Assembly: GCF_001612765.1 (NCBI RefSeq)
Contig: NZ_BDBB01000016.1
Location: 124,001-188,000 of the forward strand
Source of the DNA: Nocardia arthritidis NBRC 100137
GTDB lineage: Bacteria; Actinomycetota; Actinomycetes; Mycobacteriales; Mycobacteriaceae
Direction: 5' to 3'
DNA length: 64,000 nucleotides
Of this stretch, positions 9,501 to 17,929 are shown piece after piece; within the stretch, counting starts at the first letter, position 1, and each line of letters starts with the position of its first letter. Under the pieces are notes generated by a model that did no database searches, was not told the DNA's origin, and saw only the letters and a list, made by a program, of their open reading frames with translations. The translations under genes were made by a program, and so were the position numbers.

Positions 9501-12500
9501 TCAGATGTAGATGAATGGGAGACCATTACTGGTTCCTCCGGAGCTGGTCGCGGTGATTTGCACTGTTCCCGTTCCGGCGGGAGTGACGGCGGTGATCTGT
9601 GTTGCGGAATCGACGGTGAACGAAGTTGCCGGTGTGCCTCCGAAGTCGACGGAGGTGGTGCCTGTCAGGTTCGTCCCGGTGAGGACGACTGTCGTTCCAC
9701 CGGCCGCCGGTCCTACATTCGGAAGCACGACCGCGAGTGTCGGAACCGCGATGTAGGTGTAGGCGAGGCCGTTGCTGGTTCCGCCGGAGGTGGTGGCGGT
9801 GACTTGCACCGTACCGGTCCCGGCGGGTGCCACGGCGGTGATCTGAGTTGGTGAGTCGATCGTGAACGAGGTCGCCGGCGTGCCGCCGAAGTCGACCGCC
9901 GTGGTGCCGCTCAGATCCGTCCCGGTGATGACGACGACGGTTCCGCCCGCTTCCAAACCGACGTTCGGAAGCAAGGTGGTGAGGTTGGGCGCCGCGAGGT
10001 ACGTATATGCGACGCCGTTGCTCGTCCCGCCGGAGGTGGTGGCGGTGACCTGCACGATTCCCGTCCCGGCGGGCGCTACCGCGGTGATCTGGGTGGCGGA
10101 GTCGACGGTGAACGAAGTCGCCGGGGTGCCGCCGAAGTTCACCGCTGTCGTTCCGGTCAGGTCTGTTCCGGTGAGAACGACCGTCGTGCCGCCCGAGGCC
10201 GGTCCTACGCTCGGCAGCGCGGTGACGAGGGTGGGAAGCGCGACGTAGGTGTAGGCCACGCCGTTACTGGTTCCACCCGCGGTGGTCGCGGTGACTTGTA
10301 CGGTCCCGGTTCCCGCCGGTGCGACGGCCGTGATCTGGGTGGCGGAGTCGACGGTGAACGAAGTCGCCGGTGTACCACCGAAATCGACCGCCGTGACTCC
10401 GGTCAGTCCCGTGCCGGTGAGGACGACGGTTGTGCCGCCCGATGCCGAGCCCAGATTCGGCACCGCCGTGGTCAGGGTGGGAACCGCGACGTAGGTGTAA
10501 AGCACGCCGTTGGTGGTCCCGCCCGGAGTGGTGGCGGTGATCTGCACGATGCCGGTCCCCGCCGGTGCGACGGCGGTGATCTGGGTGGGGGAGTCGACGG
10601 TGAACGAGGTCGCCGGTGTGGCGCCGAAGTTGACCGCCGTGGTGCCGCTCAGATCTGTTCCGGTGAGGACGACGGTCGTGCCGCCGGAGACCGAACCCAG
10701 ATTCGGCACCGCCGTGACGAGGGTGGGAAGCGCGACGTAGGTGTAGGCCACGCCGTTGCTGATTCCGCCCGCGGTCGTCGCGGTGACTTGCACGGTCCCG
10801 GTCCCCGCCGGTGCGACGGCGGTGATCTGCGTGTCCGAGTCGACGAGGAACGAGGTCGCCGGTGTGGCACCGAAGTTCACCGCGGAAGCGGTGGACAGAC
10901 CCGTCCCGGTGAGGACGACGATCGTCCCTCCCGACACCGGGCCCACATTCGGCACGGCCGTCGTAAGCGCGGGCACCGGAACGTAGGTGTAGGCGAGGCC
11001 GTTGCTGGTTCCACCGGCCGTGGTCGCCGTGACTTGCACGGTCCCGGTTCCCGCCGGTGCGACGGCGGTGATCTGGGTTGCGGAGTCGACGGTGAACGAG
11101 GTCGCCGGTGTGGCGCCGAAGTTCACCGCGGTTGTTCCGGTCAGTCCCGTGCCGGTGAGGACGACGGTTGTTCCGCCCGATTCCGTACCCACATTCGGAA
11201 CCGCCGCGACGAGGGTGGGCACCGCGATGTAGGTGTACGCAACGCCGTTGCTGATTCCGCCGGAGGTGGTGACGGTGAGCTGCACGGTCCCGGTTCCCGC
11301 CGGAACGACGGCGGTGATCTGGGTTGCGGAGTCGACGGTGAACGAGGTCGCCGGTGTGGCGCCGAAGTTCACCGCGGTCGCTCCGGTCAACCCGGTGCCG
11401 GTGATGATCACCGTCGTGCCACCGGTCGCTGGGCCCACATTCGGCACCACCGCGGTGACGGCGGGCACCGGAATGTAGGTGTAGGCGACGCCGCTGCTGG
11501 TTCCGCCCGGGGTGGTGACGGTGAGCTGCACGGTCCCGGTTCCCGCTGGTGCGACGGCGGTGATCTGGGTGTCGGAGTTGACGGTGAACGAGGTCGCCGG
11601 TGTGGCGCCGAAGTTCACCGCCGTTGTTCCGGTCAACCCGGTGCCGGTGATGACGACCGTCGTGCCGCCTGCTTCCACGCCCGCGTTCGGCACCACCGCG
11701 GTGACAGTGGGCAGTGCGACGTAGGTGTAGGCGACGCTGTTACTCGTTCCGCCCCCGGTGGTTACGGTAACTCCCACGGTCCCCGTTCCCGCTGGTGCGA
11801 CGGCGGTGATCTGGGTGTCGGAGTTGACGGTGAACGAGGTCGCCGGTGTGGCGCCGAAGTTCACCGCCGTTGTTCCGGTGAGCCCGGTTCCGGTGATGAC
11901 CACCGTTGTTCCGCCGGTGACCGGTCCTACACTCGGAACCACCGTGGTGATGGCGGGCACCGCGACGTAGGTGTAGGCGACGCCGTTACTGGTTCCTCCC
12001 GCGGTCGTGACGGTGACCTGCACGGTCCCGGTTCCCGCTGGTGCGACGGCGGTGATCTGGGTGTCGGAGTTGACGGTGAACGAGGCTGCCGGTGTGGCGC
12101 CGAAGTTCACCGCGGTCGCTCCGGTGAGCCCGGTTCCGGTGATGAGGACCGTTGTCCCGCCGGTGACCGGCCCTATGTTCGGGACAACCGTGGTCAGCGC
12201 GGGGACCGGGATGTAGGTGTAGGCGAGGCCGTTGCTGGTTCCTCCCGCGGTCGTGACGGTGACCTGCACGGTCCCGGTCCCGGCCGGCGCTACCGCCGTG
12301 ATCTGGGTAGCCGAGTTGACGGTGAACGAGGTCGCCGGTGTGCCACCGAAACTGACCGCCGTCGCTCCTGTCAGATTCGTTCCCGTGATGACGACCGTCG
12401 TTCCCCCGGTGACCGGACCGGTGTTCGGCACCAACGTGGTGATGGCGGGCACCGCTACATAGGTGAAGGGGAGGCCGTTGCTGGTTCCGCCGGGTGTCGT

Positions 12501-13430
12501 GACGGTGACCTGCACGGTCCCCGTGCCGGCCGGTGCGACCGCGGTGATCTGGGTATCGGAGTTGACGGTGAACGAGGTCGCCGGTGTGCCACCGAAACTG
12601 ACCGATGTGGCAGTCGACAGGCCCGTTCCGGTGATGACGACCGTGGTTCCGCCGGTTGTCGGTCCGGTATTGGGTGCGAGGCTGGTCAGCGCGGGGACAC
12701 CGGCGTAGGTGTAGGTGACGCCGTTGCTGGTTCCGCCCGAGCCGGTGACCGTCACCTGTACGCTGCCCGATCCGGGCGGTGCGACGGCGGTGATCTGAGT
12801 GGGGGAATTGACCGTGAAGATGGTTGCGGTATTGCCGAACCGGACAGTCAATGGGCCGGTGAACCCCGTGCCGGTGATCGTGACGGTGTTGCCGCCCGAG
12901 GCGGGCCCGGAGGTCGGCGAAATGGCGGTGATGGTGGGTACGACGACGTAGATGAACGGCACCGCACCGCTGGTGCCACCCGGTCCGGTCACCGTGACCG
13001 GCACGATCCCCGTTCCGGCAGGTGTGACAGCCGTGATCTGCGTGTCGGAGTTGACGGTGAACGAAGTCGCCGGTGTGCTACCGAAGTTGACCGCGGTGGC
13101 GCCCGTGAAACCCGACCCGGTGAGGGTGACCGTCGTACCGCCTCCGGTGGAGCCCTGATTGGGATTGATGCTGTTCAGCGCGGGGACCGGCACATAGGTG
13201 TAGGCGACCCCGTTGCTCGTTCCGTCCGAGTTGGTCACGGTGACCTGCACCGTACCTACCGATCCGGCGGGAGCTATCGCCGTGATCTGCGTAGGGGAGT
13301 TGATGGTGAAAGTGGTCGCGGTGCTACCGAACCGGACGGTCATGGGGCCGGTGAATCCGGTACCCGTGATCGTGACGTTGGTTCCCCCCGTGGTCGGTCC
13401 TGAAGTCGGGGAGAGGGAAGTGATGGTAGG
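9501..13430 (-). repeat. 16 tandem units of about 246 bp encoding IPT domains
   Basis: The coding DNA is a tandem array with a period of about 246 bp. For example, the block encoding TQITAVAPAGTGTVQVT recurs every 246 bp with few base changes, mainly between about 9.5 and 12.7 kb. Such near-identical units favour unequal recombination, so copy number may differ between strains and short-read assemblies may collapse it. Confidence 0.85.
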
Positions 13431-13433
13431 CAT
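9501..13433 (-). CDS. Giant 16-repeat IPT/TIG-domain protein
   Basis: 1310 residues composed entirely of 16 tandem immunoglobulin-like IPT/TIG repeats of about 82 residues. Each runs from a proline near PNVGPxxGGTTVVITGTGL through FGATPATSFTVDS and TQITAVAPAGTGTVQVT to GGTSNGVAYTY. There is no signal peptide, membrane segment, sorting motif, cysteine or extra domain. Repeats 1-3 differ most (repeats 1 and 3 share VRFG), while 4-16 are highly uniform. The ATG at 13433 is chosen because GGAGG lies 6 nt upstream and the protein then starts exactly at repeat 1. An upstream extension to 13679 would add non-repeat, low-complexity sequence. The family is known for adhesion and carbohydrate binding. 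Three phage-like membrane genes lie upstream. Role unknown. Confidence 0.88.
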   Translation of the reverse strand: MPTITSLSPTSGPTTGGTNVTITGTGFTGPMTVRFGSTATTFTINSPTQITAIAPAGSVGTVQVTVTNSDGTSNGVAYTYVPVPALNSINPNQGSTGGGTTVTLTGSGFTGATAVNFGSTPATSFTVNSDTQITAVTPAGTGIVPVTVTGPGGTSGAVPFIYVVVPTITAISPTSGPASGGNTVTITGTGFTGPLTVRFGNTATIFTVNSPTQITAVAPPGSGSVQVTVTGSGGTSNGVTYTYAGVPALTSLAPNTGPTTGGTTVVITGTGLSTATSVSFGGTPATSFTVNSDTQITAVAPAGTGTVQVTVTTPGGTSNGLPFTYVAVPAITTLVPNTGPVTGGTTVVITGTNLTGATAVSFGGTPATSFTVNSATQITAVAPAGTGTVQVTVTTAGGTSNGLAYTYIPVPALTTVVPNIGPVTGGTTVLITGTGLTGATAVNFGATPAASFTVNSDTQITAVAPAGTGTVQVTVTTAGGTSNGVAYTYVAVPAITTVVPSVGPVTGGTTVVITGTGLTGTTAVNFGATPATSFTVNSDTQITAVAPAGTGTVGVTVTTGGGTSNSVAYTYVALPTVTAVVPNAGVEAGGTTVVITGTGLTGTTAVNFGATPATSFTVNSDTQITAVAPAGTGTVQLTVTTPGGTSSGVAYTYIPVPAVTAVVPNVGPATGGTTVIITGTGLTGATAVNFGATPATSFTVDSATQITAVVPAGTGTVQLTVTTSGGISNGVAYTYIAVPTLVAAVPNVGTESGGTTVVLTGTGLTGTTAVNFGATPATSFTVDSATQITAVAPAGTGTVQVTATTAGGTSNGLAYTYVPVPALTTAVPNVGPVSGGTIVVLTGTGLSTASAVNFGATPATSFLVDSDTQITAVAPAGTGTVQVTATTAGGISNGVAYTYVALPTLVTAVPNLGSVSGGTTVVLTGTDLSGTTAVNFGATPATSFTVDSPTQITAVAPAGTGIVQITATTPGGTTNGVLYTYVAVPTLTTAVPNLGSASGGTTVVLTGTGLTGVTAVDFGGTPATSFTVDSATQITAVAPAGTGTVQVTATTAGGTSNGVAYTYVALPTLVTALPSVGPASGGTTVVLTGTDLTGTTAVNFGGTPATSFTVDSATQITAVAPAGTGIVQVTATTSGGTSNGVAYTYLAAPNLTTLLPNVGLEAGGTVVVITGTDLSGTTAVDFGGTPATSFTIDSPTQITAVAPAGTGTVQVTATTSGGTSNGLAYTYIAVPTLAVVLPNVGPAAGGTTVVLTGTNLTGTTSVDFGGTPATSFTVDSATQITAVTPAGTGTVQITATSSGGTSNGLPFIYI

Positions 13434-13771
13434 GAGGCTGCCTCCTTGTCGCCGTGGTGATAATTCCTCTGCACCGGGGGGCGCCCGCCGCTGTTCAGCA
13501 GCCCGGCTATCTCCATTAACTCCTTTGAATCGGTGCCTGGCAACGTGTCTGACGATCCGTTTTGGTCCGTTTTCGGATTGACAACGGCGCGTCGCGTTGT
13601 GACGCGAACGTCCTGGCAGGCGTTGTGGCAGCGTTGTTTTCGGCAAGGCTTCGCCACGGCTGCCGGAGGGTGCGCCCACGGTGAGCCCGCCGAGAGTCGC
13701 GGTGCTGGCGAACGATTGGCGACCAACCCGGAACGTCCGTCAACGTTGCGCCCGGAAAGCGGCTTCTCGCG
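13434..13771 (-). promoter_or_regulatory. Leader/control region of the IPT gene with 10-bp direct repeats
   Basis: This 338-bp stretch between the small membrane gene and the IPT start holds no convincing gene. On the minus strand it contains two abutting copies of AAAACGGAYC (plus-strand positions 13554-13563 and 13564-13573), about 120-140 bp upstream of the IPT start, and a GGAGG ribosome binding site. A diverged copy of the same region, with the same repeats, lies at 15038-15185 before a decayed IPT start. Conservation of the repeats suggests an operator or promoter element. Confidence 0.5.
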
Positions 13772-14077
13772 TTACAGGAACAGCTCCGGTGGGTCGTCGA
13801 ATTCGATGCCCGCCTGCCGTGCCCGGGTCACCATCTTCCGATCCCACTCGCGGTGCACCCGCAGCGCCATGCGGAACTCGCCCATCTGTTCGGACATCTG
13901 CTGGGTTTGCGAAATGGCGAGGTCACTCAGGACTTTGGCGGCGTCGGCCTTCGTCTTCGTCATATGAGCGTCGACGTCGCGGCGGTTGAACCACGCGGTG
14001 ACGGCCGCCGACAGCGCCGACGAGCTGGCGATGAGCACGAGTGCCGCGAAGATCGGCGACTGCTGGATGAGGTTCAT
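13772..14077 (-). CDS. Small membrane protein, phage DUF2746-like
   Basis: 101 residues. One N-terminal membrane segment (about 8-28, SPIFAALVLIASSSALSAAV) is followed by a charged, helical cytoplasmic part (about 30-100) ending DDPPELFL. The layout recalls DUF2746-type proteins that accompany holins in actinobacteriophages, but this is recognition from layout, not a database match. The ATG overlaps the stop of the upstream gene as ATGA and has GGGAGG just upstream, so the two are translationally coupled. Confidence 0.65.
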   Translation of the reverse strand: MNLIQQSPIFAALVLIASSSALSAAVTAWFNRRDVDAHMTKTKADAAKVLSDLAISQTQQMSEQMGEFRMALRVHREWDRKMVTRARQAGIEFDDPPELFL

Positions 14078-14511
14078 GGCGCCTCCCGGATCTTCACCGT
14101 GCGCAGCGCCCGGACGTCCTGCAGTACCTGTCGGCGCTTCCAGAGGAACGCGACGCCCAACGCGATCGGCAGCGGTCCCCCGAGAACCGTGGCCGGACCG
14201 ATGGTTCGGTGCTGGATCTGCAACAACAGCAGCTGCGCACCGAAGGCCACCAGTGACCAGCCGAGCGCACCTAGGCCGACCTGCTCGACCAGATAACCCC
14301 AGACGCGCTGGGCGAACAGACCGACCAGCGTCGCGACGCAGCCGATCAACATGAGGACGAGCCACAGTGTGCGGAATCCGGATGGCATGGCCGTGGTCGC
14401 CGATGCCGGCGGCGGGCCGTAGATGCACTGCAACAGCATCGATACACCGAACACAGCGCACAGCACCACCTCGAAGGGGTCGTGGCGGGTCCTTTCCTTC
14501 GGCGTCCTCAT
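14074..14511 (-). CDS. Four-segment membrane protein of phage-like cassette
   Basis: 145 residues. Hydrophobic segments are at about 13-28, 47-67, 72-95 and 105-120, with a basic C-terminus (VRALRTVKIREAP). No named family is recognised. Both ends overlap neighbours as ATGA, so it is the middle gene of a coupled three-gene unit with the holin-like gene before it and the DUF2746-like gene after it. Its role is probably linked to the membrane actions of those neighbours (inference). Confidence 0.6.
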   Translation of the reverse strand: MRTPKERTRHDPFEVVLCAVFGVSMLLQCIYGPPPASATTAMPSGFRTLWLVLMLIGCVATLVGLFAQRVWGYLVEQVGLGALGWSLVAFGAQLLLLQIQHRTIGPATVLGGPLPIALGVAFLWKRRQVLQDVRALRTVKIREAP

Positions 14512-14729
14512 GCTGGTTCACCGCTCTCCGGTGGCGCCGGGCTGACCCGGTGGCGTGCCGACTCGACCGCGGGCAGGCCCAGAGCCGCCGCGACGATGGC
14601 GAGGACAAAACCGGAGAGGTCGGACGAGAGGACGCCCTTGGTGACCCCGTAGCCGATCAGCGCCACCAGCAGCGGGTACAGCAAGGCGCGGACGGGCTCA
14701 CTGTGCAGGATGGTGATTACTTTGTTCAT
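14508..14729 (-). CDS. Holin-like small membrane protein
   Basis: 73 residues, MNKVITILHSEPVRALLYPL at the start, with two membrane segments (about 14-29 and 34-54) and a charged tail. The pattern of a VRxxLYPLL segment followed by a LGLPAVESARxRVSP end is familiar from putative holins of Gordonia, Rhodococcus and Mycobacterium phages. AGAAAGGGAAG precedes the ATG. It is first in a three-gene coupled unit leading to the IPT gene. If it is a holin, it would form lesions in the cytoplasmic membrane. Confidence 0.6.
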   Translation of the reverse strand: MNKVITILHSEPVRALLYPLLVALIGYGVTKGVLSSDLSGFVLAIVAAALGLPAVESARHRVSPAPPESGEPA

Positions 14730-14887
14730 CGGTTCTTCCCTTTCTTTCTTGTCGCGGCACCGACGGTGCCGTCGGCCGATCGCGGATTCCGCCGTCTGAA
14801 AGCTGTGTGTTCGTGAGGTTGGTCGGATTCCGGCCCGGTCCGGGAGTTCGGATCGCGTTGTCGCAGGGCCGCCCCGCGCCGTGGGAT

Positions 14888-15037
14888 CTAGTTGAACCCG
14901 TGAGAATTGGAGGACGGTTCGTGGTGGGGCGCTGCGGCCCGCACCGGAGCGGCGCCGTCCACTGGGATGCCGGTTGTCGCCGTGACGCGAGGACCCCGCG
15001 AGTTCTGTCCCGAGGACGGGGAGAGGAATGTAGGCAT
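14888..15037 (-). pseudogene. Decayed 5' end of a second IPT-repeat gene
   Basis: From an ATG at 15037 the frame reads MPTFLSPSSGQNSRGPRV and stops after 49 codons. The start matches the intact IPT gene (MPTITSLSPTSGPTTGG) and then loses the repeat pattern. The preceding 150 bp match the upstream region of the intact gene, including the paired AAAACGGA-type repeats at 15148-15167. It is read as the remnant of a duplicated IPT locus. Confidence 0.6.
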
Positions 15038-15244
15038 AACGCTGCCTCTCTGTTTGCTGGTTCCTCTGTGCCGGGGTTTCCGACGGTAGTCGTGAACCGG
15101 TTAACTCCGTTATGCCCCAGGATCTGCGGGTCGGCAACGCGTCGGATGATCCGTTCTTGTCCGTTTTCCAGATCGTTGCCAGGTATTGACCGGCACCGCG
15201 GTTCCGGCGCGCGCGCATCGTGCGGCCTTGTCGCAGCGACGATC

Positions 15245-15397
15245 TCATCGGTGTGGCCGGTCGGGGTGGTCGACCATGGCCTCGGCTATCCGATGCTCGA
15301 GCGAAATGAGCTGGCGCACAATACTCAACGCTGTATCTCTGTCCGTCTCCTCGGCAGCGGATCGTGTCTGCTCGTCGCGCCGGTGTGTGAGGGAGCT
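15245..15397 (-). other. Possible gene relic: 50-codon open stretch
   Basis: On the minus strand a frame without an ATG reads through about 50 codons to a TGA at 15245, including LSIVRQLISLEHRIAEAMVD, which looks like true coding sequence (an amphipathic helix). The only visible starts are a TTG inside it. It lies between the two parts of the decayed IPT locus and may be a frameshifted remnant of another gene of that cassette. No family recognised. Confidence 0.3.
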
Positions 15398-15513
15398 TCA
15401 GATGATGCTGGTCGGTCTGTTCAATACCGACTCGGGAGAGCGTCGGAGCCGATCGGACCCAACGCGATTGGGCCGCCGCCGGAACCCCGGCGACGGCCCG
15501 TGAGCTGTCTCGA

Positions 15514-15900
15514 TCAGACGCAGGTGCATGTGCGGCCGTTGCTGGTGCGACCGGAGCCGGTGACGGTCACCTGTACGTCTCCCGCCGCGTGGGCCGGGGC
15601 GATGGCGGTGGTCTGCGTCGACGAGTCGATCGTGAAGGTCGTCGCGGGTGCTGCCGATCCGTACGGTCAGCGGACCGGTGCACCTGGTGCCGGGAAATCG
15701 TGACGCTGTTCGCGCCCGAGGTGGGCCCGAAGCCGGGACGATCGCCGTAATGGACTCGAGAGTGAAAGTCGTTGCGGTGGAGCCGAAGCGCACCGTCGGC
15801 GGGTCGGTGACTCCCGTACCGGCGTTCGTGACGCTGGTGCCGCCCGTAGTGAGGCCCGAAACCGCCGCCGGCCTCCAACGCCTGCCCAGGAGCGGATATC
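15514..15900 (-). pseudogene. Decayed IPT-repeat segment
   Basis: Minus-strand sequence in at least two frames still spells IPT fragments: VRFGSTATTFTLES, then ITAIVPASGP and later GDVQVTVTGSGRTSNG, and a final stop at 15514-15516. Several frameshifts break it. The best match is to repeats 1 and 3 of the intact gene (RFGSTATTF). Together with 14888-15037 it marks a second IPT locus now in decay. Confidence 0.65.
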
Positions 15901-16059
15901 GTGGAGCCGGTAGTAGCGCATTGCGTCTGAGGGGGATTCATTGACCGATCGAGCCGGTGCCGGAATCGATATGTCGGGCAGACCGAGCGGGCTTCGCCGG
16001 TGTTCCACCGATGCACGAGCGGGCGGTGCCCGCCGAGCCGTTCGGGCAGGAATCCGCGC

Positions 16060-16380
16060 GTGAACGGACGGCCTCCACTGCTCCCGGCCGGTCCGGGTTC
16101 GGTCCTCGACGCCAAGGCGATCCTCGACGGAACCGTCGACATGCGCACCTACCAACGCAAGCACCTGATCATCTACGCGCAGCCCCGGCGGGGTCTGGCC
16201 TGGGATTCGGGCCTGCTGAAAGCCAACCACCAGGGAAGCTTGTCGATCCTGACTTCCTGCATCGAATGGTTGGACATGTACTTCGGCTGGGAACCGGTGA
16301 GCGTCTTCACCCGCCAGGTCGACAAGTACTACATCCACCACGCGATGCTCCGGCGTCGAGCCACGAATCAGCAGGTCTGA
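16060..16380 (+). CDS. Hypothetical protein, possibly a gene remnant
   Basis: 106 residues from a GTG at 16060. The C-terminal 80 residues (DMRTYQRKHLIIYAQPRRGL, then CIEWLDMYFGWEPVSVFTRQ) have a natural composition, with Tyr, Trp, Ile and His, and look like a real folded domain. The N-terminus is proline-rich and less convincing. A CAGGAA lies near the start. No family is recognised. It may be the surviving 3' part of a longer gene, given the decay just upstream. Confidence 0.45.
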   Translation: MNGRPPLLPAGPGSVLDAKAILDGTVDMRTYQRKHLIIYAQPRRGLAWDSGLLKANHQGSLSILTSCIEWLDMYFGWEPVSVFTRQVDKYYIHHAMLRRRATNQQV

Positions 16381-16446
16381 ATTCAGCGGAAGATGTTAGG
16401 AAGGTGCCACGAGCGCGTTGTCGTTCCACGCCCCGAGCGAGAGCGA

Positions 16447-17034
16447 TCAGCCCTTCAATGTACGGATCATGTGCACCAGTGCTTGCGCGCCCTCTCGTGT
16501 CGGTTTGTCATCTCGCGTCGTTTGATCTTCGGTGGCTCTGAAGTGGAGTTCGCCCTTCCAGCCGTCGATCGTGGCGGTGAGGTCGACGTCGAGCAGAGTA
16601 GTGGCGTGATCGCCCTCCTTGGGCAGTGGCTCGGTGGCTACCTTGACGGTCGCGCCGTCCACAGTCAGGACCTTGGTCGGGTAGTTCTCTGTCGTCGCGG
16701 GAGGTGTGGACAGGGTGTTACCACTGGTGGCGACGCGAAACAGGGATACGTATCCGAGGTAGGGCCACACGGACCCGTCGGCCTTCTCATAGGCGCACCC
16801 GTTGCCGCCGCCGATCTCATCGGTCAGCGCTTTTCCACCAGCACCGGGGCTGATCTTCAGATTTTCGGTACCAGCGCGGGTGACGAAAAACTGTTTCGCA
16901 GAGTCGCATAAGTCCTGGATGGTGTGGCTGCTCGTCGGTATCTCATATCTTCCGGGTTCAGTGCGCGAAAACAGATCGCAAGCCGAAAGCAATACTACCA
17001 GCGCGGAAATCACCAGCAGCTTTCGCAGGTTCAT
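16447..17034 (-). CDS. Lipoprotein of ESX-accessory operon
   Basis: 195 residues from the ATG at 17034, which overlaps the previous stop as ATGA. Signal peptide MNLRKLLVISALVVLLSAC with lipobox LSAC at about 16-19. The mature part has two more cysteines (LCDSAK, NGCAYE) and a pattern resembling the DUF3558-type envelope lipoproteins of Nocardia, though shorter in motif. It is last in a four-gene coupled operon with a WXG100-like gene, so it is probably an envelope partner of an ESX substrate (inference). Confidence 0.7.
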   Translation of the reverse strand: MNLRKLLVISALVVLLSACDLFSRTEPGRYEIPTSSHTIQDLCDSAKQFFVTRAGTENLKISPGAGGKALTDEIGGGNGCAYEKADGSVWPYLGYVSLFRVATSGNTLSTPPATTENYPTKVLTVDGATVKVATEPLPKEGDHATTLLDVDLTATIDGWKGELHFRATEDQTTRDDKPTREGAQALVHMIRTLKG

Positions 17035-17615
17035 GTCGCCTGCCATTCAGGGCTGGGAGAGTTGGTATTGAATTCGTCGGGCGCGCTGCGCGGCCACCGG
17101 TTGTTATGGAACCCTTTCTGATTTTCTGTCGACTCCCGTATCTTGTTGATGCTCTGCGCTTGTAAAAGTATGGCTTCCAGAAGCTTGTCCGTGTACTCGA
17201 CGGCGCTGCTGATTGCTTTTCCGAGGATATCAATCGTATCGGATATTACCATCGGAGCGGCGACAAAGGTGACGATCTTGGCAAGAGCTGTCCCGAGTTT
17301 TATGAGCAGGTCCGCGATATCCGTGACGATCTTGGAATAGAAGTCCCAAGCGATGTCCGATACCTTCTTCTTGATCTCTTCCTTGTGGTCCTGCATGTAA
17401 CCGGTGAAGTCGTCCTCGGTCATCGCGCCGTAGACGGCACCTGCTACCGCACCCGTCATTCCGAAGAATGTCGCTGCCTCGACCTCGGCGGCGGCGATGG
17501 CCGCCTTCCGGAATGCCTCATCCACCTTGGCGGGTTGGCTCCTGATCTCCGCGATCTGGTCCGAGAACCTATCGAGTACCGTGTTGATCTCGTCCAGAGA
17601 CTTCGTCGCACCCAT
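17031..17615 (-). CDS. Helical ESX-accessory protein
   Basis: 194 residues. The N-terminal 60 residues are helical (SLDEINTVLDRFSDQIAEIR), a Gly/Ala-rich hydrophobic patch follows (FFGMTGAVAGAVYGAMT), then a long helical part to about residue 150 and a polar tail. There is no signal peptide. The start overlaps the stop of the WXG100-like gene (TGATG) and the stop overlaps the lipoprotein start, so all are translated together. This arrangement fits ESX substrates or their partners, but no named domain is recognised. Confidence 0.6.
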   Translation of the reverse strand: MGATKSLDEINTVLDRFSDQIAEIRSQPAKVDEAFRKAAIAAAEVEAATFFGMTGAVAGAVYGAMTEDDFTGYMQDHKEEIKKKVSDIAWDFYSKIVTDIADLLIKLGTALAKIVTFVAAPMVISDTIDILGKAISSAVEYTDKLLEAILLQAQSINKIRESTENQKGFHNNRWPRSAPDEFNTNSPSPEWQAT

Positions 17616-17929
17616 CAGTAATCCGCTTCCAGCTCGATCAGGACGTTCGCGAAGTTCTGGTCCTGCTCCTGATATACCTTGGCGACATGGTCCAGAACTC
17701 GGGCGATGGAATCGGTTTCATCTCTTCCCTCGACCAGTCTGTCGTACATATACCGTGCGGCCGCCATCTGGGCCTCCCAAGTCTCTTGGAAAATTCCCCA
17801 GACGACGTCCTGGTGACTGAAATGGATGCTCTGCGCCTCGGTAGCGGCGACGGTGAGGGCGTCCGACGCGTGATCCCAGGCTCTGGCGGCCTTGACGAGT
17901 TGGTTCAGATCCGCTGAGAAATCGACCAT
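17615..17929 (-). CDS. WXG100-like protein
   Basis: 104 residues, a two-helix hairpin layout of the size of ESAT-6 family proteins: MVDFSADLNQLVKAARAWDH, then a central FSHQDVVWGIFQETWEAQM turn, then helix 2 with YMYDRLVEGRDETDSIARVL. The classical WXG tripeptide appears as VWGIF. Such proteins are type VII secretion substrates, usually as heterodimers. It is coupled on both sides (TAATG at its start, TGATG at its end). No ESX core genes are in the window. Confidence 0.65.
   Translation of the reverse strand: MVDFSADLNQLVKAARAWDHASDALTVAATEAQSIHFSHQDVVWGIFQETWEAQMAAARYMYDRLVEGRDETDSIARVLDHVAKVYQEQDQNFANVLIELEADY

Noticed and set aside
10296..13403. Long plus-strand reading frame opposite the IPT gene (about 1035 codons)
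   Set aside because: It is the antisense shadow of a repetitive, high-GC gene. It has no ribosome binding site and the composition is only RDGG-type low complexity repeated with the 246-bp unit.
9501..13430. Tandem 246-bp array as a CRISPR
   Set aside because: The repeat length and continuous coding frame rule this out; there are no spacers.
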